A stretch of 64,000 nt of DNA from CAWBBA01 sp963741625 (GCA_963741625.1 CAVUIT010000010.1:1-64000), one strand, 5' to 3'. Counted from the stretch's first letter, positions 35,127 to 46,472 are shown. The notes: generated by a model not told the origin, from the sequence alone. Translations and numbers: made by a program.

Positions 35127-37781
35127 ATGGAAATTATCACCACACATCTCAATGCAGACTTTGATGCTTTCGCCTCGATGGTTGCGGCCAAGAAGCTCTA
35201 CCCGGAAGCACTCGTGGCTTTCCCGGGCTCTCAAGAAAAGAACCTTCGCGACTTCTTTATGGACTCCACCCTGTACATTCTCTCCATAGAACGGGCGAAA
35301 GACATCGACCTGAGCAAGGTGAACCGGCTTATTCTGGTTGATACTCGGCAAAAGAGCAGGATCGGAAGATTCGCAACGCTGGCTGATTCGGGAAACGTTG
35401 AGATTCATGTCTATGACCATCATCCTGATTCTGACGACGACGTTAAAGGCCACATAGAAGTTGTTCGCGAGGTTGGAGCCACCGTAACGCTGCTCATCCA
35501 GGAACTCAGGAACCGCGGCATAGAGCTAAATGCGGAGGAAGCCACTGTCCTTGCGTTGGGGATTTACGAAGATACCGGCTCGTTTACTTTCTCATCCACC
35601 ACCGAGGATGATTTGGAGGCCGCAGGATGGCTGCTTGCCAAAGGGGCAAATCTGAACATCATCTCGAACATGATGACCAGCGAGTTCAGTAGAGATCAGA
35701 TCGAGCTGCTATACCAGCTCATCGAAGAGTCGGAAGTGGTCAATCTCGGGGGGATCGAGGTCGTTGTGACGACCGCCGGCGCCGAGGGGTATGTTGGCGA
35801 TCTCGCTATCCTCGTGCATAAATTCAAGGACATGGAAAGCCTCGACGCCATATTTGCCATCGTGAGGATGGATGACAGGGTTCATCTGATCGCCCGGAGT
35901 AGTCTGGAAGAAGTCAATGCGGGAGAAATCGCTGCTGAGTTCGGCGGCGGAGGGCATCCTACCGCTGCGAGCGCGACGATCAGAGATGGATCTCTTTACG
36001 AAGCGCGTGAAAAGCTGATTGTTCTGCTTCGGCAGAAAGTGCGTCCGAAGCAAAAGGCCGGCGAAATCATGAGCCGACCCGTCATTACCATTGGGCCGAA
36101 CCAGACAATCAGCGAAGCAGCCAAATTCTTGAGTCGTTATCAGATCAGTTCGCTCCCAGTGGTGCGCGATGGTTCCATACTGGGCATACTTCACCGAAAT
36201 GCAGTAGAAAAGGCGCTCCATCACGGTTTGGAGCGGGAACTTGTCCACGAATATATGAATCCCGGCGTGGTCTTTGTTACACCCGATGAACCTATTGAGA
36301 AGGTCCTCCGCGTGACGCTGGATGGCCGACATCGGCTGGTTCCGGTAATCGACGAGGGTAGGGTGGTTGGAGTAATCAGCCGCAGCGATCTTCTGGAGCA
36401 TCTGAAACTTCCCCGCCGCAGTGATTCGACGGGCCCGGAGGAATTCCCGGTTGGGCGCATGCGTACGAAGAGCGTGCGCAAATTAATGGAAGAACGGTTT
36501 CCAGAGCGCGTAACGAGTATTCTGCGGCGTGCCGGAGAGACGGCTGCCGGACGAGGGGAAAGCGTATATCTGGTCGGGGGTGCTGTAAGGGACCTTCTCT
36601 TGCGAAACTACAATCTGGATATCGATCTGGTCATAGAGGGAGAGGGAATTCCGTTCGCACGCGAACTGGCGAAACAGTTTCCGGGCTGCCGTGTGCGCGG
36701 CCATGACAAGTTCGGGACTGCAGTGCTTCTTTTTCCGGATGGATTCAAGATCGACGTCGCCACGGCGCGGCATGAGTATTACGCTAGACCCGGTGCGCTC
36801 CCCACCGTGGAGACCAGTTCCATAAAGAGGGACCTGTACCGTCGAGACTTTACGATGAACACGCTGGCCGTGGCCTTGAATCCTCGGACCTTGGGCCAGG
36901 TGATTGATTTCTTCGGGGGAGCTCGGGACATCAAGGAGAAAGTCATCCGTGTGCTTCACAATCTCGCCTTTGTCGAAGATCCAACAAGGATTCTCCGCGC
37001 GGTACGCTTTAGCAGCCGCTTCGGGTTCGCTATAGGCAAACATACACTCACCTTGATGAAAGCAGCGCTGAGAATGAAGGTTTTCGACAAAGTGGAAGGG
37101 AAACGCCTCCTGAACGAATTGATTCACACGCTCAACGAAAAGAGCCCGGTACCTTCTTTGGCTCTCATGACCACGTACGGTATCCCACAGGCCCTGCACC
37201 CTGCATTGGATTTCAATTCCAAGGCCAGAGAACTTGTCGAAGCGGTGGCCGCAGTACTCGCGTGGTGGAAATATCTCTTCCTAAAGGACAAGCTCGATCC
37301 GTGGGTTGTCTACTTTTTTGCTCTGACCGATTCGCTGCCTGACGAAGACTTTTTCGATGTGATGAAACGATTCTCACTCGTGGAATCCCACGCAAAAAAT
37401 TTACTGAGCGAGCGCATAGAACTCAGACAGGTACTGGCCCTGTTCGCAAGAGGACTGGTGGAGCGGCCAAGCCAAATAGTGACATGTCTCCGGAAGTTGG
37501 GCATGGAAGGTCTGCTTTTCGTGATGGCTAAGACACACAGAGAAGAGACTAGAATGGCTGTGTCAGAATATATTACTACGCTCAGGAACATTAAGCCTCT
37601 CTTGAGAGGCACGGACCTGATTGCAATGGGATACCAGCCGGGCCCCATTTTCGCTTCCATACTTGCAGCGTTGCGCGATGCCGGATTGGACGAGAGTATA
37701 ACTACTACAGGAGAGGCCCGGGACCTGATCGGCAAACTTTTCCCCCTGCCGACCGGAGGCGATGCCTCATCGAAGCAGTGA
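35127..37781 (+). CDS. DHH-CBS-tRNA nucleotidyltransferase (A-adding/CCA-adding) fusion
   Basis: 884 residues. Residues 1-310 are a DHH/DHHA1 phosphoesterase (THLNADFDAFAS, LVDTR, VYDHHPDSDD, GGGGHPTAAS). Residues 310-435 hold two CBS domains. From 480 a class II polynucleotide nucleotidyltransferase follows (VYLVGGAVRDLLL, LDIDLVIEGEG, RRDFTMNTLAV, DPTRILRAVRFSSRF). In deltaproteobacteria and Aquifex such fusions complete the 3'-CCA end of tRNA, often as an A-adding enzyme paired with a CC-adding one. The DHH part may hydrolyse small nucleotides. Intact. Confidence 0.9.
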   Translation: MEIITTHLNADFDAFASMVAAKKLYPEALVAFPGSQEKNLRDFFMDSTLYILSIERAKDIDLSKVNRLILVDTRQKSRIGRFATLADSGNVEIHVYDHHPDSDDDVKGHIEVVREVGATVTLLIQELRNRGIELNAEEATVLALGIYEDTGSFTFSSTTEDDLEAAGWLLAKGANLNIISNMMTSEFSRDQIELLYQLIEESEVVNLGGIEVVVTTAGAEGYVGDLAILVHKFKDMESLDAIFAIVRMDDRVHLIARSSLEEVNAGEIAAEFGGGGHPTAASATIRDGSLYEAREKLIVLLRQKVRPKQKAGEIMSRPVITIGPNQTISEAAKFLSRYQISSLPVVRDGSILGILHRNAVEKALHHGLERELVHEYMNPGVVFVTPDEPIEKVLRVTLDGRHRLVPVIDEGRVVGVISRSDLLEHLKLPRRSDSTGPEEFPVGRMRTKSVRKLMEERFPERVTSILRRAGETAAGRGESVYLVGGAVRDLLLRNYNLDIDLVIEGEGIPFARELAKQFPGCRVRGHDKFGTAVLLFPDGFKIDVATARHEYYARPGALPTVETSSIKRDLYRRDFTMNTLAVALNPRTLGQVIDFFGGARDIKEKVIRVLHNLAFVEDPTRILRAVRFSSRFGFAIGKHTLTLMKAALRMKVFDKVEGKRLLNELIHTLNEKSPVPSLALMTTYGIPQALHPALDFNSKARELVEAVAAVLAWWKYLFLKDKLDPWVVYFFALTDSLPDEDFFDVMKRFSLVESHAKNLLSERIELRQVLALFARGLVERPSQIVTCLRKLGMEGLLFVMAKTHREETRMAVSEYITTLRNIKPLLRGTDLIAMGYQPGPIFASILAALRDAGLDESITTTGEARDLIGKLFPLPTGGDASSKQ

Positions 37782-38105
37782 GAACGCCATCTGCTACCGG
37801 TTTGACGAATTGTCTCGGAACGGGCTTCTCGCCATTGACCGAAGGAATTTGCAAATCTGTGTGACAAGTTAAATCCTGGTATGCTGAGATGCGAACTATT
37901 ATGATATATTGGCTGAGGTACTGGCGGAGAATGAGTTGGATGTGGCCGCAAGCCACAAGAGCATTTGAAGGCATGCCCGAGTAGCTTAATGCAAAAACCG
38001 CGGAACGCCGGGTCCCCGGTCGCTCTTCAAAAAAACTGATAGGTTCTGCAATCCATTCTAAGCCGCGGGACTCTTGATGGAGCACTGAAAAAGCTGGAGG
38101 TTTGA
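37782..38105. other. Intergenic, nothing recognised
   Basis: No gene, tRNA or repeat was found. A CCGCGG-rich patch near 38000 has no foldable tRNA shape. Confidence 0.3.
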
Positions 38106-39442
38106 ATGAAATCCAATGGCGCGAAACAGGTAAAGATCTTCGACATCACGTTGAGGGACGGTTCTCAAAGCAAAGTGGCCACTCGCATCAAACTCGACGA
38201 CTTGCTTAAAGTGGCCCGCAAGCTGGCGGCCACAGGGATTTACGGGGCAGAAACGTGGGGTGGCGCTACTTTTGACGTATGCGTCCGCTTCCTGAGGGAA
38301 GATCCGTGGGAAAGGGCTCGCAGGCTCAAAGAAGCAATGCCGGGTGTCAAGAACATGATGCTCATCCGTGGGCAGAACCTGGTCGCGTACACCAATTTTT
38401 CCGACGATGTCGTGAACAAGTTCGTGCATGCCTCTGCTCGAAACGGAATAGATGTCTTCAGGATTTTCGACGCACTGGATGACATGCAGGAACCACGATG
38501 CTGTAATCAGGGCGGTCAAGGAAACGGGGAAAATAGCTGAAGGAGCGGTTTGCTTTACCATCAGCCCGGTGCACACTATCGAGAAATTCGTATCCAAAGC
38601 AAGGGAACTGGAAGACAAGGGAGTAGATCAAATCTGTATCAAGGACATGGCCGGCCTTATTGATCCGCATACGACCTTTGAGCTTGTCACGAGCCTCAAG
38701 AAGGCAGTTAGTGTTCCCATTCATCTCCATACCCACGACAGTTGCGGCCTGGGCATGATGTCCGCTCTGAAGGCAGTGGAAGCCGGATGCGACATGCTCG
38801 ACTCCGTTCTCAGTCCGTTCGCGGGCGGCACCGGCCATCCGTGCACAGAGTCATTGGTTTACGCTTTGCACCGTTTCGGTTACGAAACAGGGTGCGACTT
38901 GGCAAAACTTACGCTAGGCAGCGGAAGAAGCCAAGGCAGTCAGAGCGCTATACAGCGACTTCGAGGCCCCTTACAGCGGAGTTGACTGCCGGATGCTCGT
39001 GACGCAGATTCCCGGCGGCGTCATGTCTAATCTCTCCAGCCAGCTCAAGCTCCAAAATGCTCTGCAAAAGCTGGATGAAATTATAGACGAGATACCGCGA
39101 GTCCGCGCAGACCTCGGATACATACCGCTCGTAACTCCGACTTCTCAGATAGTCGTATCCCAGGCCACCTTTAATGTTCTCTTGGGAAGGTACAAGATCA
39201 TCGCCAACCATACAGCCAACCTACTCAAGGGGATGTATGGGGAAACCCCGGCTCCGGTAAACAAGGAGTTGCAGGACAGAGTGCTAAAGGGGGAAAAGCC
39301 CATTACCGTGCGCCCTGCTGAACTCCTGCCGCCGATGTGGCCGGAATTGGAAGAGAAGTTCCCAGGTCTGACGGATGAGGAAATCTTGATTCACGCAATC
39401 TTCCCACACGAGGCGCCGGGGTACTTCGCTGAGAAGAAGTAG
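38106..39442 (+). CDS. Carboxyltransferase (oxaloacetate decarboxylase alpha / pyruvate carboxylase B type), frameshifted
   Basis: About 445 residues across three frames. FDITLRDGSQSKVATR, ETWGGATFDVCVRF and LMLIRGQNLV-like LIRGQNLVAYTN begin the TIM-barrel carboxyltransferase. ICIKDMAGLIDP, HLHTHDSCGLG and PFAGGTGHPCTESL supply the metal-binding HxH. The C-terminal PYC_OADA domain has TQIPGGVMSNLSSQL. Breaks at about 38487 and in the GG at 38917-38918 are one-base indels. No biotin-attachment domain follows, so biotin must be on another subunit. Transfers carboxyl groups between oxaloacetate/pyruvate and biotin. Confidence 0.85.
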
Positions 39443-39496
39443 CTTTGTCTGCCACGAGGTGAAACCAAATATTCCCTCACGGGTGGCTGAAAGATT

Positions 39497-39600
39497 GTCA
39501 TTGCGAGCGGAGCGAAGCAATCTGCCTGCACCGCCAAAGCTGAGGTTGCTTTCCCGCATCGGAACGCGGAAGATCTCCAATCCATTCGCAATGACACAGG
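39497..39600. repeat. Short palindromic intergenic element
   Basis: Begins CATTGCGAGCGGAGCGAAGC and ends CATTCGCAATGAC, giving inverted ends (ATTGCGA / TCGCAAT). This kind of 'GAGCGAAGC' element is widespread in bacterial intergenic DNA. Confidence 0.45.
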
Positions 39601-39645
39601 ACCAGCGATTCCTCCACGTAACCGAGTGGTCACAGGTGCAAGATC

Positions 39646-40113
39646 ATGGATGAAACCAAGCCCTTGCAGGATCGCCTCCATCCGGAGGCGCCCATACGGC
39701 ACTGTTACGGATGCGGCGCGGACAATACGAACGGGCTGAAGATCAAGAGTTTCCTGGAAGGGGACGAGGCCGTGAGCCGATGGCGGCCTAAGACGCATCA
39801 CTGTTCCTATCCGGGATATCTCAATGGCGGTGTTGCTTGTACCCTGATTGATTGCCACTCTGCGTGGACTGCTTTCGCCCTGGAATGTCGCGACCAGGGT
39901 GTGGACATGGAACGGCAGTCCGACCTCCCTACCGGCTGGACGCGCGCAATGAGCGTCGAGTTTTTGAAACCCACCCCTCTGGACACTGAGATAACTCTGC
40001 GGGCCAAGGTAGTGAAAAAGGGACGTACGAGCCGCACGGTAGCTTGCTCCCTTTACGCCAATGATGAAGAATGCGTCCGTGCCCAGGTCACCATTGTAAT
40101 GAGCGGGGCTTGA
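39646..40113 (+). CDS. PaaI-type hotdog thioesterase
   Basis: 155 residues. The N-terminal CYGCGADNTNGL is the Cys/Gly motif common in this subgroup, then HHCSYPGYLNGGVACTLIDC matches the 'HxGxxxGG' catalytic region with the usual H replaced in part. FLKPTPLDTEITLRAKVVKK is the second strand-helix unit. The family hydrolyses acyl-CoA thioesters. No operon partner. Confidence 0.75.
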   Translation: MDETKPLQDRLHPEAPIRHCYGCGADNTNGLKIKSFLEGDEAVSRWRPKTHHCSYPGYLNGGVACTLIDCHSAWTAFALECRDQGVDMERQSDLPTGWTRAMSVEFLKPTPLDTEITLRAKVVKKGRTSRTVACSLYANDEECVRAQVTIVMSGA

Positions 40114-40143
40114 GTCAGACTCTTCCATTCTTTTCGAGTCGGG

Positions 40144-40240
40144 TAGGATGTGGTGACTCTGCGTTCCGCGGATGAACCGCATCGCTCGCGAAAAGCACTC
40201 GAATTATGCGGTTCGCTTCTCTCCCGCATCCTACTGGCTG
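40144..40240. repeat. Palindromic element TAGGATGTGGTGA...CCTACTGGCTG, copy 1
   Basis: Shares both ends and the centre (GACTCGAAT.ATGCGGTT-type block) with 46473-46570. The ends GTAGGATG and CGCATCCTAC are inverted repeats, so the whole could fold as one hairpin. MITE or REP type. Confidence 0.55.
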
Positions 40241-40274
40241 TTTCGCTAGACCGTTGTTGACTGGTCTGGTAGAT

Positions 40275-40339
40275 TATAGTTGTTGCTAAAATGAATGTCC
40301 GATTGCGAAACCCGGTCTTTACAAATTGGTAGCCGCCGA
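40275..40339. repeat. Short intergenic repeat, copy 2
   Basis: Partner of 34816-34880 (TATAGTTGTTGCTAAAATGA to ACAAATTGGTAGCCGCCGA). Confidence 0.45.
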
Positions 40340-40522
40340 ACACCGTGCCGGTAATTGATCCACGGCCGGCAGGGACGCCGGCCCTGCCGATCCGGACCAG
40401 GCGACGTTACGTCACACAACTTGCGAAACAAAGCGTTAAGAAGTATCAGACTGTGCATTTACTTGATAATCTACTTGCTTGATAGTGCGGCTGACAAATT
40501 GCATTGAAGGGAAATTCATCAA

Positions 40523-41522
40523 GTGAAGATCCGAATTCTTCTCGCTGTGCTTCTTGTGGCCGGTCTGGTCGTGTTGACCGCCTGTGATTCCTCAAAATCC
40601 AAAAAAGCGTCTGGCGAACCCGAGGAAAATCTTACGATAGGAATTGCTGATCCGAAACGTCTTTCGTCCCTAATCTGGATTGCGGAGGACCAAGGATACT
40701 TCTCGGAACATGGTCTAAAAATAAATATCAAATTGTACGAATCCGGTCTGGCAGCTACGAAAGATCTTCTGGCGGGTAAGGTGGATCTCGCCACTGCCGC
40801 CGAATTCGTTGCCGCTCGTCTGCATCCTTGAACACCCTGATCTTCGAATAATTACCAGCCTGTGTGAGTCTGATGATGTGAAACTTGTGGCAAGAAGGGA
40901 TCATGGAATCACACAGATCTCGGATATCAGGCACAAGCGCGTCGGGGTTTTACGTGGCAGTGGCGGCGAGTTTTATCTCGATCTCTTGATGGTTTTGCAC
41001 AATATCCCCTTTCAGGAAGTCCAAAAAGTGGACCTACCTCCTTCAGAGCAATCTAAAGCCATTTCAAAGGGTGAAGTTGATGCTGTGGTCACTTGGGAGC
41101 CTTTTGTCTCGGAGGTAAGCAAAGATCTGGGAACGAATGCCTTGAGTTGGTCGGCTCAAAGTGGACAGAGCTATTATTGGCTACTGCTCGGCACAGCAGA
41201 TGTTGTCAGCAAGCGGCCTCGTGCAATAGACGGTTTTTTGTCCTCACTGGTTTCGGCCGAAAAATTTATTAAGAATCAGAAGGATGAAGCCAGGACAATT
41301 GTCGCCCGCAAATTGGGGGTGAGCGATCTTGACTCTCTGTGGAAAGGAACCCTCTTCGGAGTCGGCTTAGACCACCCCCTCATCCTTACGATGGAAGCTG
41401 AAATCAGATGGATGAACCCCAGGATTGGGACAAAGGAATCCGATATGCCTGATTTACTGGATTTCGTTTATTTGGATGCTCTGCACGCAGTGCAGCCGGA
41501 GAGGATCAAGATCCTTTATTAG
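40523..41522 (+). CDS. NMT1/SsuA-type solute-binding lipoprotein, frameshifted
   Basis: About 330 residues. The signal and lipobox are LLVAGLVVLTAC, then LTIGIADPKRLSSLIWIAED, the aliphatic-sulfonate/nitrate type of periplasmic binding fold. It continues KLVARRDHGITQISD, VGVLRGSGGEFYLDLL and VDAVVTWEPFVSEV, typical of the family's second lobe. A one-base break lies at 40815-40820. No ABC permease or ATPase is next to it. Instead a sensor kinase follows within 10 bases, so the protein may present a ligand to that kinase rather than feed a transporter. Confidence 0.75.
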
Positions 41523-41532
41523 GAAGGAAGAG

Positions 41533-43817
41533 ATGACCGTCGAGCGCAGAATTCAAATAACCACGGTAACTCTTATACTTTTTGTCTTGGGAACGGTCTT
41601 GATTCTTTTTTGGAGTTCTCGTCAGGTAGAAGAGGGGATCAAAAGAACTGAATCCACTTCACAAGCAATCCAATCTGCTTTTATGCTATCGGTTCTCATG
41701 GATGACTATCGGGATCACGGAGGAAACCGGACTCTACGGCAATGGGAGAGACATCGTGAAGTCCTGGGTCAAATTCTCAAAGATATGAACTCCGAATCAA
41801 TCGACTCGGAATTGTTGACAAATCTGAGCAGTAGATTTCAGGCTGTAAGTTCTCTTTCCCCTCAAATCTTACGAATGGGACCTTCGCAAACAACTGGAGA
41901 TGAGCGCCAAGATTTGAGAGAGAAAGACATGCTGACCAGCTTAATGTCTATACGACTGGAACAGTTGGTCAAGGCTGCAAATGATTTGAATAGAGTCAGC
42001 CAGTCCGTAACGCTGAACAGAAGACATTTCGTTCAAAAGATAATTGTGGCGGGCGGGGTTTCCTTGGTCATCGTCATTTTGATCAACATCTATCTGATTC
42101 GGAAATCAGTTGTTCGTCCCCTCAAAGTACTCTCCAACGGAGCAGAAAGAATCGGTGCAGGCAATTTCAATTACGTCGCGGAAATAATGAGTGATGATGA
42201 GGTGGGAAAACTGGCTCAGGCATTCAACACGATGATTGAGCGTCTTGGCAAACGGGACATGGCACTCACGGAAGCAAGGGATGAACTTGAGTTTAGAGTG
42301 GAGAAGCGTACCGCCGAATTGAGAACAGCCAATGACTGGCTCAAGAAAGAAATTGAAGAGCGCGAACGTGCCGAAGAAGCCTTGTTGGCGGCCGGTGCAT
42401 ACAACCGCAGTCTGATTGAGGCAAGTTTAGATCCCTTGGTTACAATCAGCGCTGAAGGCAAAATTACCGATGTGAATACGGCAACGGAGGGAGTTACAGG
42501 CTATTCACGTAGTGAACTTGTCGCGGACTTTGCTAATTATTTCACGGACATGAAAAAGCCAGGCTTGGATACCAACAGGTTTTCAGAGACGGCTCCGTGA
42601 GAGACTACGAGTTGGAAATCAGTCACAAGAACGGATGGTTGACTCCAGTCATCTACAATGCGTCCCTCTATCGAAATGAGTCCGGCGAGATTGCGGGTGT
42701 TTTTGCGGCGGCACGTGACATCAGTGACCGCAAACGTGCTGAGGCGGCATTGCAGACAGCCAGTGCATATAACCGTAGCCTAATAGAGGCAAGTTTGGAC
42801 CCTCTGTCACGATCAGCGCTGAAGGAAAGATTACCGATGTGAACACGGCCACCGAGCGGGTCACCGGTTGCTCACGTGATGAACTCATCGGAAGGGACTT
42901 TGCTAATTATTTCACAGATCTGAAAAAGCGAGGATTGGATACGAGCAGGTTTTTCGTGATGGTTCGGTGAAGAACTATGAATTGGCAGTCCGGCACAAGG
43001 GCGGAGGGGTGACTCCGGTAATGTACAACGCATCCATATACCGTGACGATTCCGGGAAAGTTATCGGGATCTTCGCTGCTGCCAGGGATATCACTGACCG
43101 CAAGCGGGCGGAAGAAGAATTGATTCGCTCCAATGAAGACCTTCAGCAATTCGCTTACGTGGCATCCCATGATCTGCAGGAGCCTCTCCGCAATGTGGCG
43201 AGTTGCCTTCAACTCCTGGAGAAAAAGTATAAGAACAATCTCGATGCCAAGGCCGACCAAGTATATCCACTATGCAGTGGAATCCTCTGTACGGATGAAG
43301 GCCCTCATTCTAGATTTGTTGGCGTATTCCCGTGTCGGAACAAAGGGAAAACCGCCACAAACAGACAGATTGCGAACAAATACTTGGATCAGACGGTGAA
43401 AAATCTGAGATCCGCCATATCCGAAGCCGGAGCGGTCATTACCCACGATCCGCTTCCCACGATTCTTGCCGATGACGCGCAACTATTGCAGGTGTTTCAA
43501 AATCTGATTGGAAATTGCATTAAATTTCGGAGGGATGCAGCCAGCCGCAGATCCATGTGTCAGCAGTCAAGAACAAAAAAGAGTGGATCTTTTCCGTCAA
43601 GGACAATGGCATTGGCATCGAATCCAGACACCTGGATCGAATCTTTGTGATATTCCAGCGATTGCACAAGAGGAGCCAGTATGGCGGGACTGGGATTGGT
43701 CTTGCCATAGTCAAAAAGGTTGTGGAGCGCCACAACGGACGGGTTTGGGTGGAGTCCGAATTTGGCAGTGGAACGACATTTTATTTCACGATACCTGAGA
43801 AGGGGACTCAGACATGA
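41533..43817 (+). CDS. HAMP-PAS-PAS sensor histidine kinase, multiply frameshifted
   Basis: AGGAAGG precedes the ATG. Order: membrane helix, periplasmic helical domain of about 160 residues, second membrane helix (IIVAGGVSLVIVILINIYLI), HAMP, two near-identical PAS/PAC units (ASLDPLVTISAEGKITDVNT; VFAAARDISDRKRAE and IFAAARDITDRKRAE), then HisKA (YVASHDLQEPLRN, phospho-His) and HATPase (NLIGNCIKF, VKDNGIGIE, GGTGIGLAIVKKVV). Six one-base breaks lie between 42560 and 43540. Either sequence error or recent loss. Phosphate would go to the response regulator directly downstream. Confidence 0.75.
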
Positions 43818-44263
43818 TGGTTCCAGGGACTAAATTACAACCTGTCGAGATCCTGTTGGTGGAGGATAACCCGGTCGATGTGATGATGACCAGAGAAGCC
43901 TTTGCCAACGGACGAATATGCAACAACCTTCACGTGGTTGAAGACGGTGAGGAGGCGATGGATTTCCTGTACCGGCGGGGGAAATACTCGTCTGCACCTC
44001 TACCGGATGTCATCCTGCTGGATTTGAATCTTCCCAGAAAAGACGGGCGGGAAGTCTTGGCTGAGATCAAGGCAGATCCATCACTCCGGCACATTCCCAT
44101 CATCATTCTGACTACTTCGGAATCTGAAGAGGATATTTTTAAGAGTTACGAACTTCAGGCCAATTGTTTCATTACCAAACCGGTTGACATGGAACAATTT
44201 ACCGGGACTCTTGAATGTATCGGAGACTTTTGGTTCGCGGTGGTGCAACTCCCGCGACAATAG
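43814..44263 (+). CDS. Single-domain response regulator (Rcp1 type)
   Basis: 149 residues, intact, overlapping the kinase by four bases. EILLVEDNPVDVMMTRE carries the acidic pocket, VILLDLNLPRKDG the phospho-acceptor Asp, IIILTTSESEED the Thr, and CFITKPVDMEQF the Lys. No output domain. Probably the direct phosphate acceptor of the kinase. Confidence 0.9.
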   Translation: MMVPGTKLQPVEILLVEDNPVDVMMTREAFANGRICNNLHVVEDGEEAMDFLYRRGKYSSAPLPDVILLDLNLPRKDGREVLAEIKADPSLRHIPIIILTTSESEEDIFKSYELQANCFITKPVDMEQFTGTLECIGDFWFAVVQLPRQ

Positions 44264-44275
44264 AGGAAGGTGGAT

Positions 44276-46462
44276 ATGGAAACCCTTAGAGTGCTGATCG
44301 TGGAAGACAACCCGGTGGATGCCCTCTGTATAAGAGAGGCACTGGAGGGCACAAACAGCACGAAATTCGCAATCTCTCACGCGGAGAATTTGGCAGAGGC
44401 CAAGGAGCGTCTTGGAAAAGAAGCTTTCAACGTAGCTGGTGTTGGACCTGGGGTTGCCGGAAAGTCAGGGAATTGAAACCTTTCTGGAAGTGAAGAATAT
44501 AGCCCCCGGCATCCCTATTGTAGTGATGTCTGGTCTGGATGACGAAACCGTGGCTATCGAGGCAGTCAGGGGAGGGGCCCAGGACTACCTACTCAAGGGC
44601 AAATGGGATGCCGAAGTCCTAAAGCGTTCCATATACTATGCCATTGAACGGCACCGACTACTCTCGGAGCGTGACCATAGCGAAGACGCAGAGCATCAAA
44701 TGGAAGCCCTTAGAGTGCTCATCGTTGAAGACAACCCGGTGGATGCGCTCTGTATAACAGAGGCACTGGAAGACACAAACGGCACGAAATTCGCGATCTC
44801 TCACGTGGAGACTTTGGCAGAGGGCAAAGAGCGTCTTGGAAAAGAAGATTTCAATGTCCTGGTGTTGGACCTGGGGTTGCCGGACAGTCAAGGAATTGAG
44901 ACCTTTCTGCGGATGAAAAATTCAGCCCCGAGCGTCCCTATTGTAGTGATGTCGGGCCTTGATGATGAGACCTTGGCCATGCAGGCAGTACGAGGAGGGG
45001 CGCAGGACTACCTGCTCAAGGGCAAATGGGACGGTGAAGTGCTGAAGCGTTCCATAAACTATGCAATTGAACGGCACCGACTGCTGTGGGAGCGTCAGCA
45101 AAGCGAAGATGCCCTGAGGCAAAGCGAGCGGCGTTTCAAGACAATCTTTGAGAAGACGGAAGCGTGCATCTGTTTGAAGGACCAGTCATTACGATATATT
45201 GATGTGAACCCTGCTTTTGAAACACTCGCCGGTCTTCCCGCTTCTGAAATTATCGGAAAGAGACACGAAGATGTGTTTGGAGATGAGGCTGCTGAGTTCA
45301 TCAGGGACGCGGATTTGCGCGTCTTAAAGGGAGAGACAATAGAGGATGAACATAGCAAGACGATTAGAGGAGTACGAAGGACATATCTTGCGACCAGAGT
45401 GCCCCTCTGTGGCGGCTCGGATGAAATTGTCGGTATCCTTACTCTATTGCAGGACGTCACAGATCGGAAGAGCATTGAAGTGTCTCCGGCTATGGCGGAA
45501 GAATATCCTTCAAAGGCTATGCGATCCACATTGAATCAGGTGAGAATTGCGGCAAAAAGTTACTCCACTATACTCCTCACCGGCGAGAGCGGCAGCGGAA
45601 AAGACTATCTGGCCCAGGTACATCCATAATCATTCCGATCGTGCCGGCGGCCCTTTCTTTTCCGTTAATTGTGCGGCAATAGCGCAGCAACTTGCCGAAT
45701 CGGAACTCTTCGGCCATGAGAAAGGATCCTTCACCGGAGCAGTGGCTCGAAAACGAGGTATTTTGGAATTAGCGGAAGGAGGAACACTGCTTCTGAATGA
45801 GATCGGGGAACTGCCTCTTCCGTTGCAGGCAAAACTGTTAACTTTCATGGATACCAAGAAATTTCCCCGTGTTGGAGGGGAGAAGGAAATCTCGGTTAAT
45901 GCCCGGCTCATCGCCGCAACCAACAGAGACCTGAAGAAAGAAGTTGATGCTGGTCGCTTCAGACAGGATCTCTTTTACAGAATCAATGTGATGTCCATAC
46001 CAGTACCTCCGCTTCGAGAGAGGATGGAAGACATTCCCATACTCGTGACGGAGATTCTCGCCAAACTCCGTGAGGTATTGCAGATTCACGAGATGCCGAT
46101 TGTTGATCGCGAGGTGATTTCTACCCTCAAAAGATATGACTGGCCGGGCAACATTCGGGAACTGAGAAATGTGTTGGAACGGGCTTTGATTCTTTCCGGT
46201 GGGAAATATCTGGACCTGGAGGGTTTGAGAATTCGTAAGGGTGAGGACCCCCGTCTCTGAAGGCGGAGAGGCGGCTTTCTCGGTATCATTTCCCAACCAC
46301 CGATCCCTGAATGAGATCACCAAAGATGTAAAACGGTTCCTGATCGATGGAGCGCTGCGCAAATCCAACGGCAGCCGGCAAGGCGCAGCCCGCTTGCTTG
46401 GGATTTCTCGTTATTCTCTGAAGCACTATATGAAAACATTGGGATATTCCGAGGAAGGGTAA
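44276..46462 (+). CDS. REC-REC-PAS-sigma-54 activator, frameshifted
   Basis: The ATG at 44276 has GAGGAAGG 5 bases upstream. Two receiver domains in tandem (LRVLIVEDNPVDALCI twice; LDLGLPESQG and LDLGLPDSQG) are highly alike in DNA and protein, a recent duplication of about 425 bases. Then come a PAS domain (FKTIFEKTEACICLK), an AAA+ domain (TGESGSGKD, ELFGHEKGSFTGA, GGTLLLNEIGELP) and a Fis-type HTH (RQGAARLLGISRYSLKHYM). The loop is GSFTGA, not GAFTGA. Breaks at 44434, 45613-45615 and 46248-46252. Activates sigma-54 promoters in response to the upstream kinase. Confidence 0.85.
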
Positions 46463-46472
46463 TCGCAGTGCG

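Larger units (their letters stand above)
40114..40522. other. Intergenic with two repeat elements
   Basis: Contains the palindromic element at 40144-40240 and the 65-base repeat at 40275-40339. No gene. Confidence 0.4.

Noticed and set aside
37960..38040. Possible tRNA near the CCGCGG patch
   Set aside because: No acceptor stem or T-loop could be found.
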